A program made the translations under genes and the position numbers. Below are positions 50,228 to 59,149 of a DNA stretch of 64,000 nucleotides, piece by piece. Below the pieces are notes generated by a model. The model was not told the DNA's origin. It was given only the letters and a program-made list of their open reading frames with translations, and made no database searches. Within the stretch, counting starts at the first letter, position 1; the number at the start of each line of letters is the position of its first letter. Origin of the DNA: Herbiconiux sp. A18JL235 (GTDB lineage Bacteria; Actinomycetota; Actinomycetes; Actinomycetales; Microbacteriaceae); contig NZ_CP162511.1 of assembly GCF_040939305.1 (NCBI RefSeq), forward strand, positions 992,001 to 1,056,000, in the 5' to 3' direction.

Positions 50228-51168
50228 TGCGCACCGCCGAGAAGGTGATCATCAGCACGGCCATCACCGGGTCGGTGAACGTGCCCTCGCAGAGCGACCA
50301 CCTGCCCGTCACCCCCGACGAGATCGTGACCTCGGCGCTCGACGCGGTGGCGGCGGGGTCGGCGATCATCCACCTGCACGCGCGGCACCCCGATGGCCGG
50401 CCCGCCTGGCAGGCCGAGGTGTACGAAGAGATCGTGCCGCGCATCCTCGATGAGACGGATGCGGTGATCAACATCACGACGGGCGGCTCGTCGGCGATGA
50501 CCATGGAGGAGCGGCTCGCCGGGGCGCTGCGCTTCGCACCCGAATTGGCCTCGCTCAACATGGGGTCGATGAACTTCGTCTATTCGGGGATCGCCGACAA
50601 GGTGACCGAGTGGAAGCACGACTGGGAGAAGCAGTACGTGCTGAACACCTACTCGCAGCCGTTCATCAACTCCTTCGAGCGCATCGAGCACACGCTGCGC
50701 GAGCTCGGCGAGGGCCTCGGCACGCGGTTCGAGTACGAGTGCTACGACATCGGGCACCTCTACACGCTCGCCCACTTCGCCGAGCGGGGCCTCGCGAAGC
50801 CCCCGTTCCTCATTCAAGGCGTGTTCGGCATCCTGGGCGGGATCGGAGCCCATCACGAGAACCTCACCCACATGGTGGCGGTCGCCGACAAGCTGTTCGG
50901 CGGCGACTACTCGTTCTCGGCGTTCGCCGCCGGGCGGGCGCAGATGCAGTTCGCCACTCACTCGGCATGGCTCGGCGGCCACGTGCGGGTGGGGCTCGAA
51001 GACAGCCTGTGGATCGGCAAGGGCGAGCTCGCCACGAGCAACGCCCAGCAGGTGGTGAAGATGCGTGCCGTCGTCGAAGACCTCGGCCGGCAGATCGCCA
51101 CCCCCGACGACGCCCGCCGCATGCTCGCACTCAAGGGAGCCGAGCGCGTCTCCCTTCCGACCCCGTGA
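50227..51168 (+). CDS. BKACE-family beta-keto acid cleavage enzyme
   Basis: A 313-aa protein of the 3-keto-5-aminohexanoate cleavage (DUF849) family: IIHLHARHPDGRPAW (H-x-H zinc motif), INITTGGSSAMTMEERL, LNMGSMNFVYSGI, FECYDIGHL-like EYECYDIGHLY and FLIQGVFGILGG. Such enzymes condense a beta-keto acid with acetyl-CoA to give acetoacetate and a new CoA ester. Specificity depends on residues I cannot assign. ATG overlaps the preceding stop (TGATG). It implies that the pathway passes through a beta-keto acid. Confidence 0.88.
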   Translation: MRTAEKVIISTAITGSVNVPSQSDHLPVTPDEIVTSALDAVAAGSAIIHLHARHPDGRPAWQAEVYEEIVPRILDETDAVINITTGGSSAMTMEERLAGALRFAPELASLNMGSMNFVYSGIADKVTEWKHDWEKQYVLNTYSQPFINSFERIEHTLRELGEGLGTRFEYECYDIGHLYTLAHFAERGLAKPPFLIQGVFGILGGIGAHHENLTHMVAVADKLFGGDYSFSAFAAGRAQMQFATHSAWLGGHVRVGLEDSLWIGKGELATSNAQQVVKMRAVVEDLGRQIATPDDARRMLALKGAERVSLPTP

Positions 51169-51178
51169 GGACACCGCA

Positions 51179-52123
51179 ATGACCATGTATGCCAAAGACG
51201 ACATCCGTTCCCGCCTCGCCACCGCTCCGGCGCCCGTGCGCGAGGGGATCGACGCATCGACTCCCATCAAGCCGTCGCAGTGGATCGCGTTCCGCGACCA
51301 GGAGCCGAGCGAGGTGAGCGACCTCGGCAGCCGCACCTGGATCGCGCGCGCCGCCAACCTCGTCATCGCCTACTCCGAGGCAAAGGCCGGCGAGGAGTTC
51401 GCGCGCGACGACCAGCCCGACGAGTACGCGGTGCTGATGTACTCCGACAGCGCGCCGCTGCGCGTGACCGCGGGTGCCTCTGCCGGCGCATCCGGATCCT
51501 CCGCCTCCTCCGTCGAGGTCGACGAGGAGGCCTTCGTGGTGGTGCCGCCCGGCGCGAGCACCATCGAGGTGCTCGCCGACGGGCCCGTCATCCGCGTGTT
51601 CTCGACGGTCGACGAGGGGCTGCGCACCAGCGCGCTGAACGCCGCCGCCTACGACTCGCCCGATCTTCGCGCGGCCCCGCTCGAGCCGTGGCCCGACCCG
51701 GTGGGCGGCTTCGCGCTGCGGGTGTACCGGCTCGCCGACACCCCGATCGCCGAGGGGCGATTCGGCCGCATCTTCCGCACCACGACGCTCATGGTGAACT
51801 TCCTCGCCGAGGAACCCGGGCCGCGCGACGCCCACAAGCTCTCGCCGCACCACCACGACGACTTCGAGCAGATCTCGTTCGGCGTGAAGGGAACGTTCGT
51901 CCACCACATCCGCTACCCGTGGGGGCCCAACTCGGCGAGCTGGCGCGACGACGAGCACCGTGAGATCGGCACCCCGTCGATCTGCATCATCCCGCCGCCC
52001 ACCGTGCACACCACGCAGGGCGTGGGGGAGCACCAGCAGCTGCTCGACATCTTCTCGCCCCCGCGTCACGACTTCTCGGCCTCGGGCTGGGTGCTGAACG
52101 CCGACGACTACCCGGCAGCATGA
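51179..52123 (+). CDS. Two-cupin-like protein
   Basis: A 314-aa protein. The C-terminal cupin has HKLSPHHHDDFEQISFGVKGTFVHH (H-x-H-x4-E metal motif) and TVHTTQGVGEHQQLLDIFSP. The N-terminal half has a weaker cupin (DEYAVLMYSDSAPLRV, EEAFVVVPPGASTIEVL). ATG 51179 follows GAGGA by 7 bases. Possible roles are an isomerase, dioxygenase or regulator-like protein; catalytic identity cannot be deduced. It lies between BKACE and aldolase genes and overlaps the latter by 4 bases. Confidence 0.65.
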   Translation: MTMYAKDDIRSRLATAPAPVREGIDASTPIKPSQWIAFRDQEPSEVSDLGSRTWIARAANLVIAYSEAKAGEEFARDDQPDEYAVLMYSDSAPLRVTAGASAGASGSSASSVEVDEEAFVVVPPGASTIEVLADGPVIRVFSTVDEGLRTSALNAAAYDSPDLRAAPLEPWPDPVGGFALRVYRLADTPIAEGRFGRIFRTTTLMVNFLAEEPGPRDAHKLSPHHHDDFEQISFGVKGTFVHHIRYPWGPNSASWRDDEHREIGTPSICIIPPPTVHTTQGVGEHQQLLDIFSPPRHDFSASGWVLNADDYPAA

Positions 52124-52923
52124 TCGGGTCGGGCCGCCGCACGAGTCTCTTCCGCACCGCGCTCGCGCGCCCCTCGGGGCCGCCGCTCGGCACCTGGTCG
52201 AAGATTCCCGCACAGGAGACCATCGAGCTGCTGGCGCTCGCAGGCTTCGACTTCGTGGTCATCGACCTCGAGCACTCGGCGATGAGTGCCGAGTCGGCGT
52301 CGCGCCAGATCGGCGTCGCCCTGCTCGCGGGCATGTCGCCGATCGTGCGCGTGCCGTCGCTCGCGGGCGGCCTCGTGCAGCGGATGCTCGACGCGGGCGC
52401 CGAGGGAATCATGCTGCCGCACGTCGACTCGGCGGAGGAGGCGCGGGCCGCGGCCGCCGCCGTGCGCTTCCCGCCCGCAGGAACCCGCGGGGTCGGCAGC
52501 ACCAGCCGTGCCGGGGCGTGGGGTGCGGTGCCCCGCGAGGAGTACCTGCGTTTCGGCGACGAGGTGGTGCTCATCGCCCAGATCGAGAGCGCCGCAGCTG
52601 CGCGGGCGGCTGGAGAGATCGCGGCGGTCGCCGGGGTCGACGCTCTGCTCGTGGGCGCCGCCGACCTCTCGGTGAGCGAGGGCCTCCCCGAGAGCGATCC
52701 CCACGTGGTGCAGCTCATCGCCGGCGCGGTCGAGGCCTCGCACGCCAGGGGGGTGCCCGTGGGCAACGCGGGAGGCGCGACGACGGACGCTGTGCGAGCG
52801 TCGATCGACGCCGGTTTCGATTTCACGATGCTGAGCAACGACGCGAGTCTGCTCGGCGGGGCCGCTACGGCGGCGGTGCGAGCGGCACGCTCGGTGACCG
52901 CCACGATCCAGGAGAACGCATGA
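52120..52923 (+). CDS. HpcH/HpaI-family aldolase
   Basis: A 267-aa class II aldolase: LGTWSKIPAQETIELLALAGFDFVVIDLEHSAM, MLPHVDSAEEARAAA, TRGVGSTSRAG, LIAQIES (metal-binding Glu) and VDALLVGAADLSVSEG (metal-binding Asp). Family members cleave 4-hydroxy-2-keto acids into pyruvate plus an aldehyde such as succinic semialdehyde. The start overlaps the cupin gene (ATGA). The aldehyde product would be the natural substrate of the ALDH encoded downstream. Confidence 0.9.
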   Translation: MIGSGRRTSLFRTALARPSGPPLGTWSKIPAQETIELLALAGFDFVVIDLEHSAMSAESASRQIGVALLAGMSPIVRVPSLAGGLVQRMLDAGAEGIMLPHVDSAEEARAAAAAVRFPPAGTRGVGSTSRAGAWGAVPREEYLRFGDEVVLIAQIESAAAARAAGEIAAVAGVDALLVGAADLSVSEGLPESDPHVVQLIAGAVEASHARGVPVGNAGGATTDAVRASIDAGFDFTMLSNDASLLGGAATAAVRAARSVTATIQENA

Positions 52924-52954
52924 GAATCAGAACAGTCGATTCGAGGAGGAAGAG

Positions 52955-53725
52955 ATGACCGACAGCAGCCGCGCAGGGCTCCTGCACGACAAGGTCGTGC
53001 TGGTGGTCGGGGCGAGCGCGGGCATCGGGGCGGATGCTGCCCGGGTGTTCGCCGAGCACGGCGCCAGCGTCATGCTCGTCGCCCGCTCCGAGGGGCCGTT
53101 GCGGGAGGTGGCCGAGGCGCTCGCCGCCGACGGGCACACGGCCCACTACGCCACCGGCGACATCAGCGTCGGCGCCGATGTCGCCCGAGTCGTCGACGAG
53201 ACCGTCGCGCGATTCGGGCGCCTCGACGGCGCCTTCAACAACGCGGGCCTCACCCAAGCGGGCCGGCTCGACGAGGTGAGCGAAGACGAGTTCGACCGCA
53301 TCCTGGCCGTCAACGTGAAAGGCGTGTGGTTGTGCCTGCGCGAGGAGCTGCGCGTGATGCGGGCGGCCGGGGCCGGTTCCATCGTCAACGTGAGCAGCAT
53401 CGGAGGGTTGCGGGGGAGCTCGGGAATGGGGGCCTACCAGGCGACGAAGCACGCGGTGATCGGTCTCACCCGCACCGCGGCTCACGACAACGGCCCGCTC
53501 GGCGTGCGCATCAACGCGCTCGCACCGGGGCCCACCGAGACGCCGATGCTCCAGCAGACACGGGTCGCCATCCCCGGCGGGGTCGAGGCGCGCGTCGCGG
53601 CGACCCCGCTGCGGAAGGTCGGCACCGGCGCAGAGGTGGGCGAGGCGGCGGCCTGGCTGCTGAGCGATCTCGCCAGTCACATCAGCGGCGTCGTGCTGCC
53701 CGTCGACGGAGGCTTCAGTGCCTGA
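52955..53725 (+). CDS. Short-chain dehydrogenase/reductase
   Basis: A 256-aa classical SDR: VVLVVGASAGIGADAARVF (TGxxxGxG variant), NNAGLTQAG, SIVNVSSIGG and YQATKHAVIGL (Y-x3-K), with NALAPGPTETPM and SGVVLPVDGGFSA at the C-terminus. It oxidises or reduces a secondary alcohol/ketone with NAD(P). ATG 52955 follows GAGGAGGAAGAG. It overlaps the Fe-ADH gene by 8 bases. Confidence 0.9.
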   Translation: MTDSSRAGLLHDKVVLVVGASAGIGADAARVFAEHGASVMLVARSEGPLREVAEALAADGHTAHYATGDISVGADVARVVDETVARFGRLDGAFNNAGLTQAGRLDEVSEDEFDRILAVNVKGVWLCLREELRVMRAAGAGSIVNVSSIGGLRGSSGMGAYQATKHAVIGLTRTAAHDNGPLGVRINALAPGPTETPMLQQTRVAIPGGVEARVAATPLRKVGTGAEVGEAAAWLLSDLASHISGVVLPVDGGFSA

Positions 53726-55001
53726 GCGACAGGCCACGACGCCCCACCTCGCCCCGACGGGCACGCTGCGGCTGCCCTCGCGCATCCACGTGGGATACGG
53801 GGTGCGCGACCAGGTTCCGGCCCTGCTCGCCGAGCACGGCTCGCGGGTGTTCGCCGTGGTCGATCCCTTCCTGGCCGATTCCCCGGAGTTCGTGCGACTC
53901 GTCACGCGGGCCCGCGCAGCAGGACTCACGGTGACGGTGCACAGCGAGGTGTCGCCGGAGCTCCCGGTCGACTCGCTCACCGCATCCGGAGCCGCCGCTG
54001 TCGGCGATGCCCCCGACGTCGTGCTCGCCTACGGCGGAGGCAGCTCGCTCGACGCGGCGAAGCTCATCGCGCTGCTCGTGACGCACGGCGGCACGCTCGC
54101 CGACTACTACGGCGAGAACCGCGTGCCCGGGCCGGTGCTGCCCGTCGTGGCGGTGCCCACGACGGCGGGCACGGGCTCGGAGGTCACTCCCGTGGCCGTC
54201 GTCTCCGACCCGCAACGCGAGATGAAGCTCGGCATCTCGAGCCCGCACCTCGTTCCGGCCGCAGCCGTTGTCGACCCGGAGCTCACCCTCGGCGCACCTC
54301 CCTCGGTCACCGCGTATGCCGGCATCGACGCACTCGTGCACGCCCTGGAGTCGTACACCGCCGCACCTCTTCCCCTCGATTGGAGTGGAGGACTCCCCGT
54401 CTTCACGGGCAGCAACCTCTTCGCCGACCAGCTCGCGCTCGAGGCGGTGCGCCGGATCGCACCGTACCTCGCGCGAGCCGTCGCCGACGGCTCCGACCGG
54501 GAGGCGCGGGAGCAGGTCGCGTACGGCAGCCTGCTGGCGGGGATGTCGTTCGGGCCCACCGGAACGCACCTCTCGCACGCGCTGCAGTACCCCATCGGCG
54601 CGCTCACCAAGACGCCGCACGGTCTCGGCACCGGGCTCATGATCCCCTACGTGCTGCAGGCCTGCGTGCCCGCCGTTCCCGAGCGCCTCGCCGAGCTCGA
54701 CCTTGCGCTCGGCGGTCGCGCCGACGACACCTGGGTCGCCGCGCAAGACGCCGTCGACCGGGTCGCCGAGCTCTGCCGCACCATCGGGATCCCGGCGAAC
54801 CTGGCCGAGATCGGCATCACACACGACCAGTTGCCGCACATCGCCGAGCTCGCGCAGGGTTCGGCGAGGCTCCTCGCCATCTCGCCGGTCGGCTCGGAGC
54901 CCGGCACCCTCCTCACCATCCTCGAGGCCGCCCACGCCGGCGACCGCAGTCTCATCGCAGCCTCGGCCAGGCCGGGCCGCGGAAAGGGAAATCTCTCGTG
55001 A
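53718..55001 (+). CDS. Iron-containing alcohol dehydrogenase
   Basis: A 427-aa group III ADH: VVLAYGGGSSLDAAKLIALLV, VPTTAGTGSEVTPVAVV, AYAGIDALVHALES and the metal-binding His region GTHLSHALQYPIGALTKTPHGLG. It oxidises a primary alcohol or maleylacetate-type substrate; maleylacetate reductases are a related branch, so a reductive role is possible. GTG 53718 overlaps the SDR gene, and its stop is inside the ALDH start (GTGA). Confidence 0.88.
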   Translation: MPERQATTPHLAPTGTLRLPSRIHVGYGVRDQVPALLAEHGSRVFAVVDPFLADSPEFVRLVTRARAAGLTVTVHSEVSPELPVDSLTASGAAAVGDAPDVVLAYGGGSSLDAAKLIALLVTHGGTLADYYGENRVPGPVLPVVAVPTTAGTGSEVTPVAVVSDPQREMKLGISSPHLVPAAAVVDPELTLGAPPSVTAYAGIDALVHALESYTAAPLPLDWSGGLPVFTGSNLFADQLALEAVRRIAPYLARAVADGSDREAREQVAYGSLLAGMSFGPTGTHLSHALQYPIGALTKTPHGLGTGLMIPYVLQACVPAVPERLAELDLALGGRADDTWVAAQDAVDRVAELCRTIGIPANLAEIGITHDQLPHIAELAQGSARLLAISPVGSEPGTLLTILEAAHAGDRSLIAASARPGRGKGNLS

Positions 55002-56491
55002 CCGTCACCACCGCATCCACTTCGACCGCCGAGGCGGGCGCGTCCGGGAAGCCCTGCGCATCCGTCCCCCTCGTCGCCGAGCTCTTCATCGACGGCGAGT
55101 GGCGGCAAGGGAGGGAGGGCCGCACCTTCCCCGTCGTCGACCCGAGCGACGGCAGCACGATCGCCGACTTCGCCGTCGCCACCCCCGACGACTGCCTCGC
55201 CGCGATCGACGCCGCCGCAGCTGCCCAGGACGGGTGGGCGGCGACCCCGCCCCGGCGCCGGAGCGAGCTGCTCCGCGCTGCCTACGAGGTGCTCACCGAG
55301 GAGGTGGAGCTGTTCGCCGAGATCATGATCAGGGAGAACGGCAAGTCGTACGCCGATGCGATCGGCGAGGCGAACTACGCCAAGGAGTTCTTCCGTTGGT
55401 TCGCCGAGGAGGCCGTGCGCATCCCAGGCGAGTACCGGCTGTCGCCCGCGGGCGACAAGCGCATCGTCGTCGACCGGCAGCCCATCGGGGTGTCGCTGCT
55501 CATCACGCCCTGGAACTTTCCGGCGGCGATGGCCACGCGCAAGCTCGCGCCGGCGCTCGCGGCAGGGTGCACGGTCATCCTGAAGCCCGCACGCGAGACA
55601 CCCCTCACCGCGGCCTACGTCGTCGACGTTCTGCGTCGGGTGGGTGTGCCTGCCGGGGTCGTGAACCTCGTCACCCCGGTGAACACGGGGCCCGTGGTCG
55701 CCGAGATGCTGGCCCACCCCGCCGTGCGCAAGCTCTCCTTCACCGGGTCGACCGAGGTGGGGCGCGAACTGCTCCACGCCTGCGCCGACACCGTCGTGAG
55801 CGCGTCGATGGAGCTCGGCGGCAACGCGCCCGTCATCGTGCTGCCGGGAGCCGACCTCGATCTCACCGTGCGCGAGTCGCTGTTCGCGAAGATGCGCAAC
55901 GGCGGCTCCGCCTGCACCGCGGCGAACCGCTTCTACGTGCACTCGAGCCTCCACGACGCCTTCGTCGAACGGATGCGCTCAGCGCTCGCCGAGGTGCGCA
56001 CAGGCCCCGGGCTCGACCGCAGCAACGAACTCGGAGCGCTGGTGTCGGTGAAGGAGCGCGACAAGGTCGCAGCGCTCGTCGACGTCGCCGTGAGCGAGGG
56101 CGCCAGCGTGGTGCAGGGTGGGAGCAGCTCGGAGGAGGGGGCTTTCTACGACGCGACGCTTCTCACGGGCGTGCGGCACGGCTCCACGATCACGGGGCAG
56201 GAGATCTTCGGCCCTGTCACCGCCGTCGTGCGCTATGACGACGTCGACCAGGCGGTCGACATGGCGAACGACACCGAGTTCGGGCTGATGGCCTATGTGT
56301 TCGGCGAAGAGCGGGAGGCGATCGCCGTGGCGCGCCGGCTCGAGGCCGGCATGGTCGCGGTGAATCGCGGCGTCGTGAGCGACCCGGCGGCCCCGTTCGG
56401 CGGCGTGAAGCAGAGCGGACTGGGCAGGGAGGGGTCGAGCGAAGGCATCCTCGAGTTCCTCGAGGAGAAGTACATCGCCCTCACCGCCTGA
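54998..56491 (+). CDS. Aldehyde dehydrogenase (succinate-semialdehyde type)
   Basis: A 497-aa NAD(P)-dependent ALDH: LITPWNFPAAMATRKLAPAL, VILKPARETPLTA, LSFTGSTEVGRELL, the catalytic Glu in MELGGNAPVIVLPGADL, the catalytic Cys in GGSACTAANRFYV, EIFGPVTAVVRY and FGGVKQSGLGREGSSEG. GTG 54998 has GGAAAGGGAA upstream. It converts the aldehyde made by the aldolase (or by the ADH) into an acid and is the last gene of the operon. An SSDH-like substrate is inferred from motif resemblance only. Confidence 0.92.
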   Translation: MTVTTASTSTAEAGASGKPCASVPLVAELFIDGEWRQGREGRTFPVVDPSDGSTIADFAVATPDDCLAAIDAAAAAQDGWAATPPRRRSELLRAAYEVLTEEVELFAEIMIRENGKSYADAIGEANYAKEFFRWFAEEAVRIPGEYRLSPAGDKRIVVDRQPIGVSLLITPWNFPAAMATRKLAPALAAGCTVILKPARETPLTAAYVVDVLRRVGVPAGVVNLVTPVNTGPVVAEMLAHPAVRKLSFTGSTEVGRELLHACADTVVSASMELGGNAPVIVLPGADLDLTVRESLFAKMRNGGSACTAANRFYVHSSLHDAFVERMRSALAEVRTGPGLDRSNELGALVSVKERDKVAALVDVAVSEGASVVQGGSSSEEGAFYDATLLTGVRHGSTITGQEIFGPVTAVVRYDDVDQAVDMANDTEFGLMAYVFGEEREAIAVARRLEAGMVAVNRGVVSDPAAPFGGVKQSGLGREGSSEGILEFLEEKYIALTA

Positions 56492-56548
56492 CGGGGGCGA
56501 AGGGCGGGTGCACACCGAGCGTCCGTGCCGCCCGTCGCACCGCCTCTC

Positions 56549-56803
56549 TCACACCGCGATGCGCTGCAGCGGCCCCGTGACGTCGGCGGGCGTGTAGCGA
56601 TCGACGGCCTCATCGGGCTCGGCGAACGGGCCCGACCAGGCGAAGCGGTCGTGGCGGTGGGTGAGCTTCATGTGCCACCCGTCCTTCATCCGGTAGACCG
56701 TCGCCAGGGGCGTCGCGGTCTGCGGATCGTCGTTCTCCCCGATGAGAATGGCGATGGTGTCTGTCTTGCGATGGAGCACGATCTCATTCATGAGAGCGAC
56801 CAT
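56549..56803 (-). CDS. Small unrecognised protein
   Basis: An 84-aa frame (MVALMNEIVLHRKTDTIAILI ... VYRMKDGWHMKLTHRHDRFAWSGPFAEPDEAVDRYTP). The sequence looks like a compact alpha/beta protein that ends in ADVTGPLQRIAV. ATG 56803 follows GGAACC weakly; ATG 56791 is an alternative. It is divergent from the VOC/transporter operon. No family recognised. Confidence 0.5.
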   Translation of the reverse strand: MVALMNEIVLHRKTDTIAILIGENDDPQTATPLATVYRMKDGWHMKLTHRHDRFAWSGPFAEPDEAVDRYTPADVTGPLQRIAV

Positions 56804-57139
56804 ATCCGGTTCCGACACGCCGAATGTTACGAGAAGAAGAAATGTTGCGTTCAGGCAATCAATCGCGCCAGGTGGGGAATTCCGCACCATGACAACGGTG
56901 TCCAGCCCCCTTTGGGGGCATTCACCTTCTCACGGGGGTGACCGGCCTGACAATCCCGTGTCTGTGAGTGGTGTGACAGTGTAATGTGAGGCCAACGGGC
57001 ACGCCGAGTGCGGGCTCGATCGCGGTCGTAAGGGTAACGGCTCAACGCGGTCGGCCTGTTGGCGTTTCCTTGCGGGATGAGAGTATCGGGTCCTCTCATC
57101 CCGCTAAATTTTTGCCCGGGCGACTGCCAAGATGTGCTC
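56804..57139. other. 336-base divergent leader region
   Basis: Contains no gene. It holds a perfect hairpin GCCCCC-TTT-GGGGGC (56905-56919), a possible -10 TGTAAT (56980-56985) for rightward transcription, and a strong terminator close to the VOC gene (57072-57113). The long leader with a terminator just before the gene suggests transcription attenuation. Confidence 0.55.
57072..57113 (+). terminator. Intrinsic terminator/attenuator before the VOC gene
   Basis: GCGGGATGAGAG, 9-base loop, CTCTCATCCCGC, then TAAATTTTT: a perfect 12-bp stem with a T tract. It ends 27 bases before ATG 57140, an unusual place for a simple end of transcription. Confidence 0.8.
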
Positions 57140-57526
57140 ATGAAGCTGAATCGTGTGCACCACATCGCGGTGATCGCGAGCGACTACGAGCGCTCGAAGG
57201 CCTTCTACCTCGACGTGCTCGGGTGCACGCTGCTCAGCGAGGTCTACCGCGCCGAGCGCGACTCGTGGATGGGGGACCTCGCCCTGAACGGCCAGTACCT
57301 CATCGAGCTGTTCTCCTTCCCCGACCCGCCCGCGAGGCCCACGCGCCCCGAGGCCCTCGGTCTCCGCCACCTCGCGTTCGAGGTCGACTCTGTGGCCGAT
57401 GCGCGGGCGGAGCTGCTCGGCAAGGGCGTCGCCTGCGAGGAGCTCCGCGTCGACCCGCACACCGGCAAGGCCATGATGTTCTTCGCCGACCCCGACGGCC
57501 TCCCGCTCGAGCTCTACGAGGCCTGA
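57140..57526 (+). CDS. VOC-family (glyoxalase-like) protein
   Basis: A 128-aa protein of the GloA2/YaeR type: MKLNRVHHIAVIASDYERSKAFYLDVLG at the N-terminus (metal His), ELFSFPDPPARPTRPEALGLRHLAFEV and FFADPDGLPLELYE. The His/Glu pairs of the two beta-alpha-beta-beta-beta modules suggest a metal-dependent fold-on dimer. It may detoxify an electrophile. Its stop overlaps the start of the exporter gene (TGATG). Confidence 0.85.
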   Translation: MKLNRVHHIAVIASDYERSKAFYLDVLGCTLLSEVYRAERDSWMGDLALNGQYLIELFSFPDPPARPTRPEALGLRHLAFEVDSVADARAELLGKGVACEELRVDPHTGKAMMFFADPDGLPLELYEA

Positions 57527-59118
57527 TGAGCGCGCCGACCGTGCCCTCCGCGGGCATCGATGCGGGTCGCTCCCCAGCTCGAGGAGGCCTCGTGCTCACG
57601 GCGCTCATCCTCGCCTCGGGCGTCGCCAACCTCAACCTCTCCGTGGCGAACGTCGCACTGCCCTCGATCGGCAAGACGTTCGACGCCTCGCAGACCGCGC
57701 TCAACCTCGTCGCGGTCGGCTTCTCACTCGGGCTCGCCGGCTCGGTGCTCTACCTCGGCGCGGTGGGCGACCGATACGGTCGCAAACGGATGCTCGTGCT
57801 GGGTCTGGCACTGAGCATCCCGGCCGCCCTGCTCGCCGCCTTCGCCCCCTCGATCGAGGTGCTCTTCGCCGCACGCGCGGTGGGGGGCGTCGCCGCAGGC
57901 ATGGCCTACCCCACAACGCTGGCGCTCATCGCCGCGCTGTGGAGCGGACGCAAGCGCATCGCCGCGATCGCCCTGTGGTCGGGTCTCGGCGGAGCCATCA
58001 GCGCTCTCGGGCCCCTCGCATCCGGCTTCCTGTTGAGCGTCTTCGACTGGCACTCGGTGTTCCTCATGACGCCTCCGCTCGCCGCGCTGACGCTCGTGCT
58101 CGTGGTGGTGGTCGTGCCCGCGAAGGTGAACGAGGGCACCGAGCCCGTCGACAACCTCGGCGGGGTGCTGTCGGTGCTGCTCGTCGCCTCGCTCGTGCTC
58201 GCCATCAACTTCGCGGCGGTGCCGGGAGCCCAGCTGTTCTCGATCGTGCTCGGCTCGGTCGCCGTGCTCGCAGGGGTGGGGTTCGTGCTGCGTCAGCGGC
58301 GTGCGCCGAATCCGCTCTACGACCTGAGGGTGGCGGGGCGGCGCACCTTCTGGGTGGCCGCCGTGGCGGGAACCGTCGTGTTCGGGTCGCTCATGGGCGC
58401 CATGTACGTGGGGCAGCTCTTCCTGCAGAACGTGCTGGGCTACTCGGCGCTGGAGGCGGGGGCGTCCATCCTTCCCGCCGCCGTGACGATGACGCTCGCC
58501 TCGCCGGTGTCGAGCCGGCTGGTGCCACGCCTGGGTTCGCGGCTGGTGCTGCTGGCCGGCTTCGCCTGCTGCCTCCTCGCCTTCGTGGTGATGTACCTGT
58601 TCTGGGACGTGGGCGCCGGCTACCTCCCCGTGACGGTGGGCTACGCGTTCATCGGTCTCGGCGTCGGGCTGGCCGGCCCGCCGGCCTCGCGATCGCTCAC
58701 CGACTCCGTGCCGGTGCTGAAGGCGGGCATGGCCTCGGGCACCTCCGACCTGCAGCGCGACCTCGGCGGGTCGGTGATGCAGTCGGTGCTCGGCGCCATC
58801 CTCACGGCGGGGTACGCGTCGGCGATCGCCTCCTCCATCGCCGCTGCGCCCGCAGCAGTTCGGAGTGAGATCTCGGGCAGCATCCAGACGCAGCTGCTCA
58901 AGTCGTTCGACGGCGCCATCGCCATCGCCGCGCAGTACCCGCAGTACTCCGACGGCATCGTGAAGGCCGCGAGGGAGTCGTTCCTCAGCGGCGCCGACTG
59001 GGCCTACCTCACCGGGATGGCCTTCATGGTCGTGGGCGCCGCCGTGGCGGTGCTGTTCTACCCGGGCCGCGATCGCGAACACGCCCTTCTCCGCGAGTAC
59101 GCCGACGACGACGCGTGA
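57526..59118 (+). CDS. DHA2-family MFS transporter
   Basis: A 530-aa protein with 14 predicted membrane segments, the DHA2 motif A GDRYGRKRMLVLGL after the second segment and motif C-like GLGGAISALGPLASGFLL. The proline-rich GPPASRSLTDSVPVLKAG in the second half is a common DHA2 feature. Members export drugs or metabolites by proton antiport. It is coupled to the VOC gene. Whether it exports a catabolic intermediate from the cluster to the left is unknown. Confidence 0.88.
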   Translation: MSAPTVPSAGIDAGRSPARGGLVLTALILASGVANLNLSVANVALPSIGKTFDASQTALNLVAVGFSLGLAGSVLYLGAVGDRYGRKRMLVLGLALSIPAALLAAFAPSIEVLFAARAVGGVAAGMAYPTTLALIAALWSGRKRIAAIALWSGLGGAISALGPLASGFLLSVFDWHSVFLMTPPLAALTLVLVVVVVPAKVNEGTEPVDNLGGVLSVLLVASLVLAINFAAVPGAQLFSIVLGSVAVLAGVGFVLRQRRAPNPLYDLRVAGRRTFWVAAVAGTVVFGSLMGAMYVGQLFLQNVLGYSALEAGASILPAAVTMTLASPVSSRLVPRLGSRLVLLAGFACCLLAFVVMYLFWDVGAGYLPVTVGYAFIGLGVGLAGPPASRSLTDSVPVLKAGMASGTSDLQRDLGGSVMQSVLGAILTAGYASAIASSIAAAPAAVRSEISGSIQTQLLKSFDGAIAIAAQYPQYSDGIVKAARESFLSGADWAYLTGMAFMVVGAAVAVLFYPGRDREHALLREYADDDA

Positions 59119-59149
59119 CGGCGCCCGCCGAGCCACGCGTCGTCGAAGC

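Noticed and set aside
57072..57113. T-box or other named riboswitch at the VOC leader
   Set aside because: No T-box core or other named riboswitch consensus could be recognised; only the terminator hairpin is certain.
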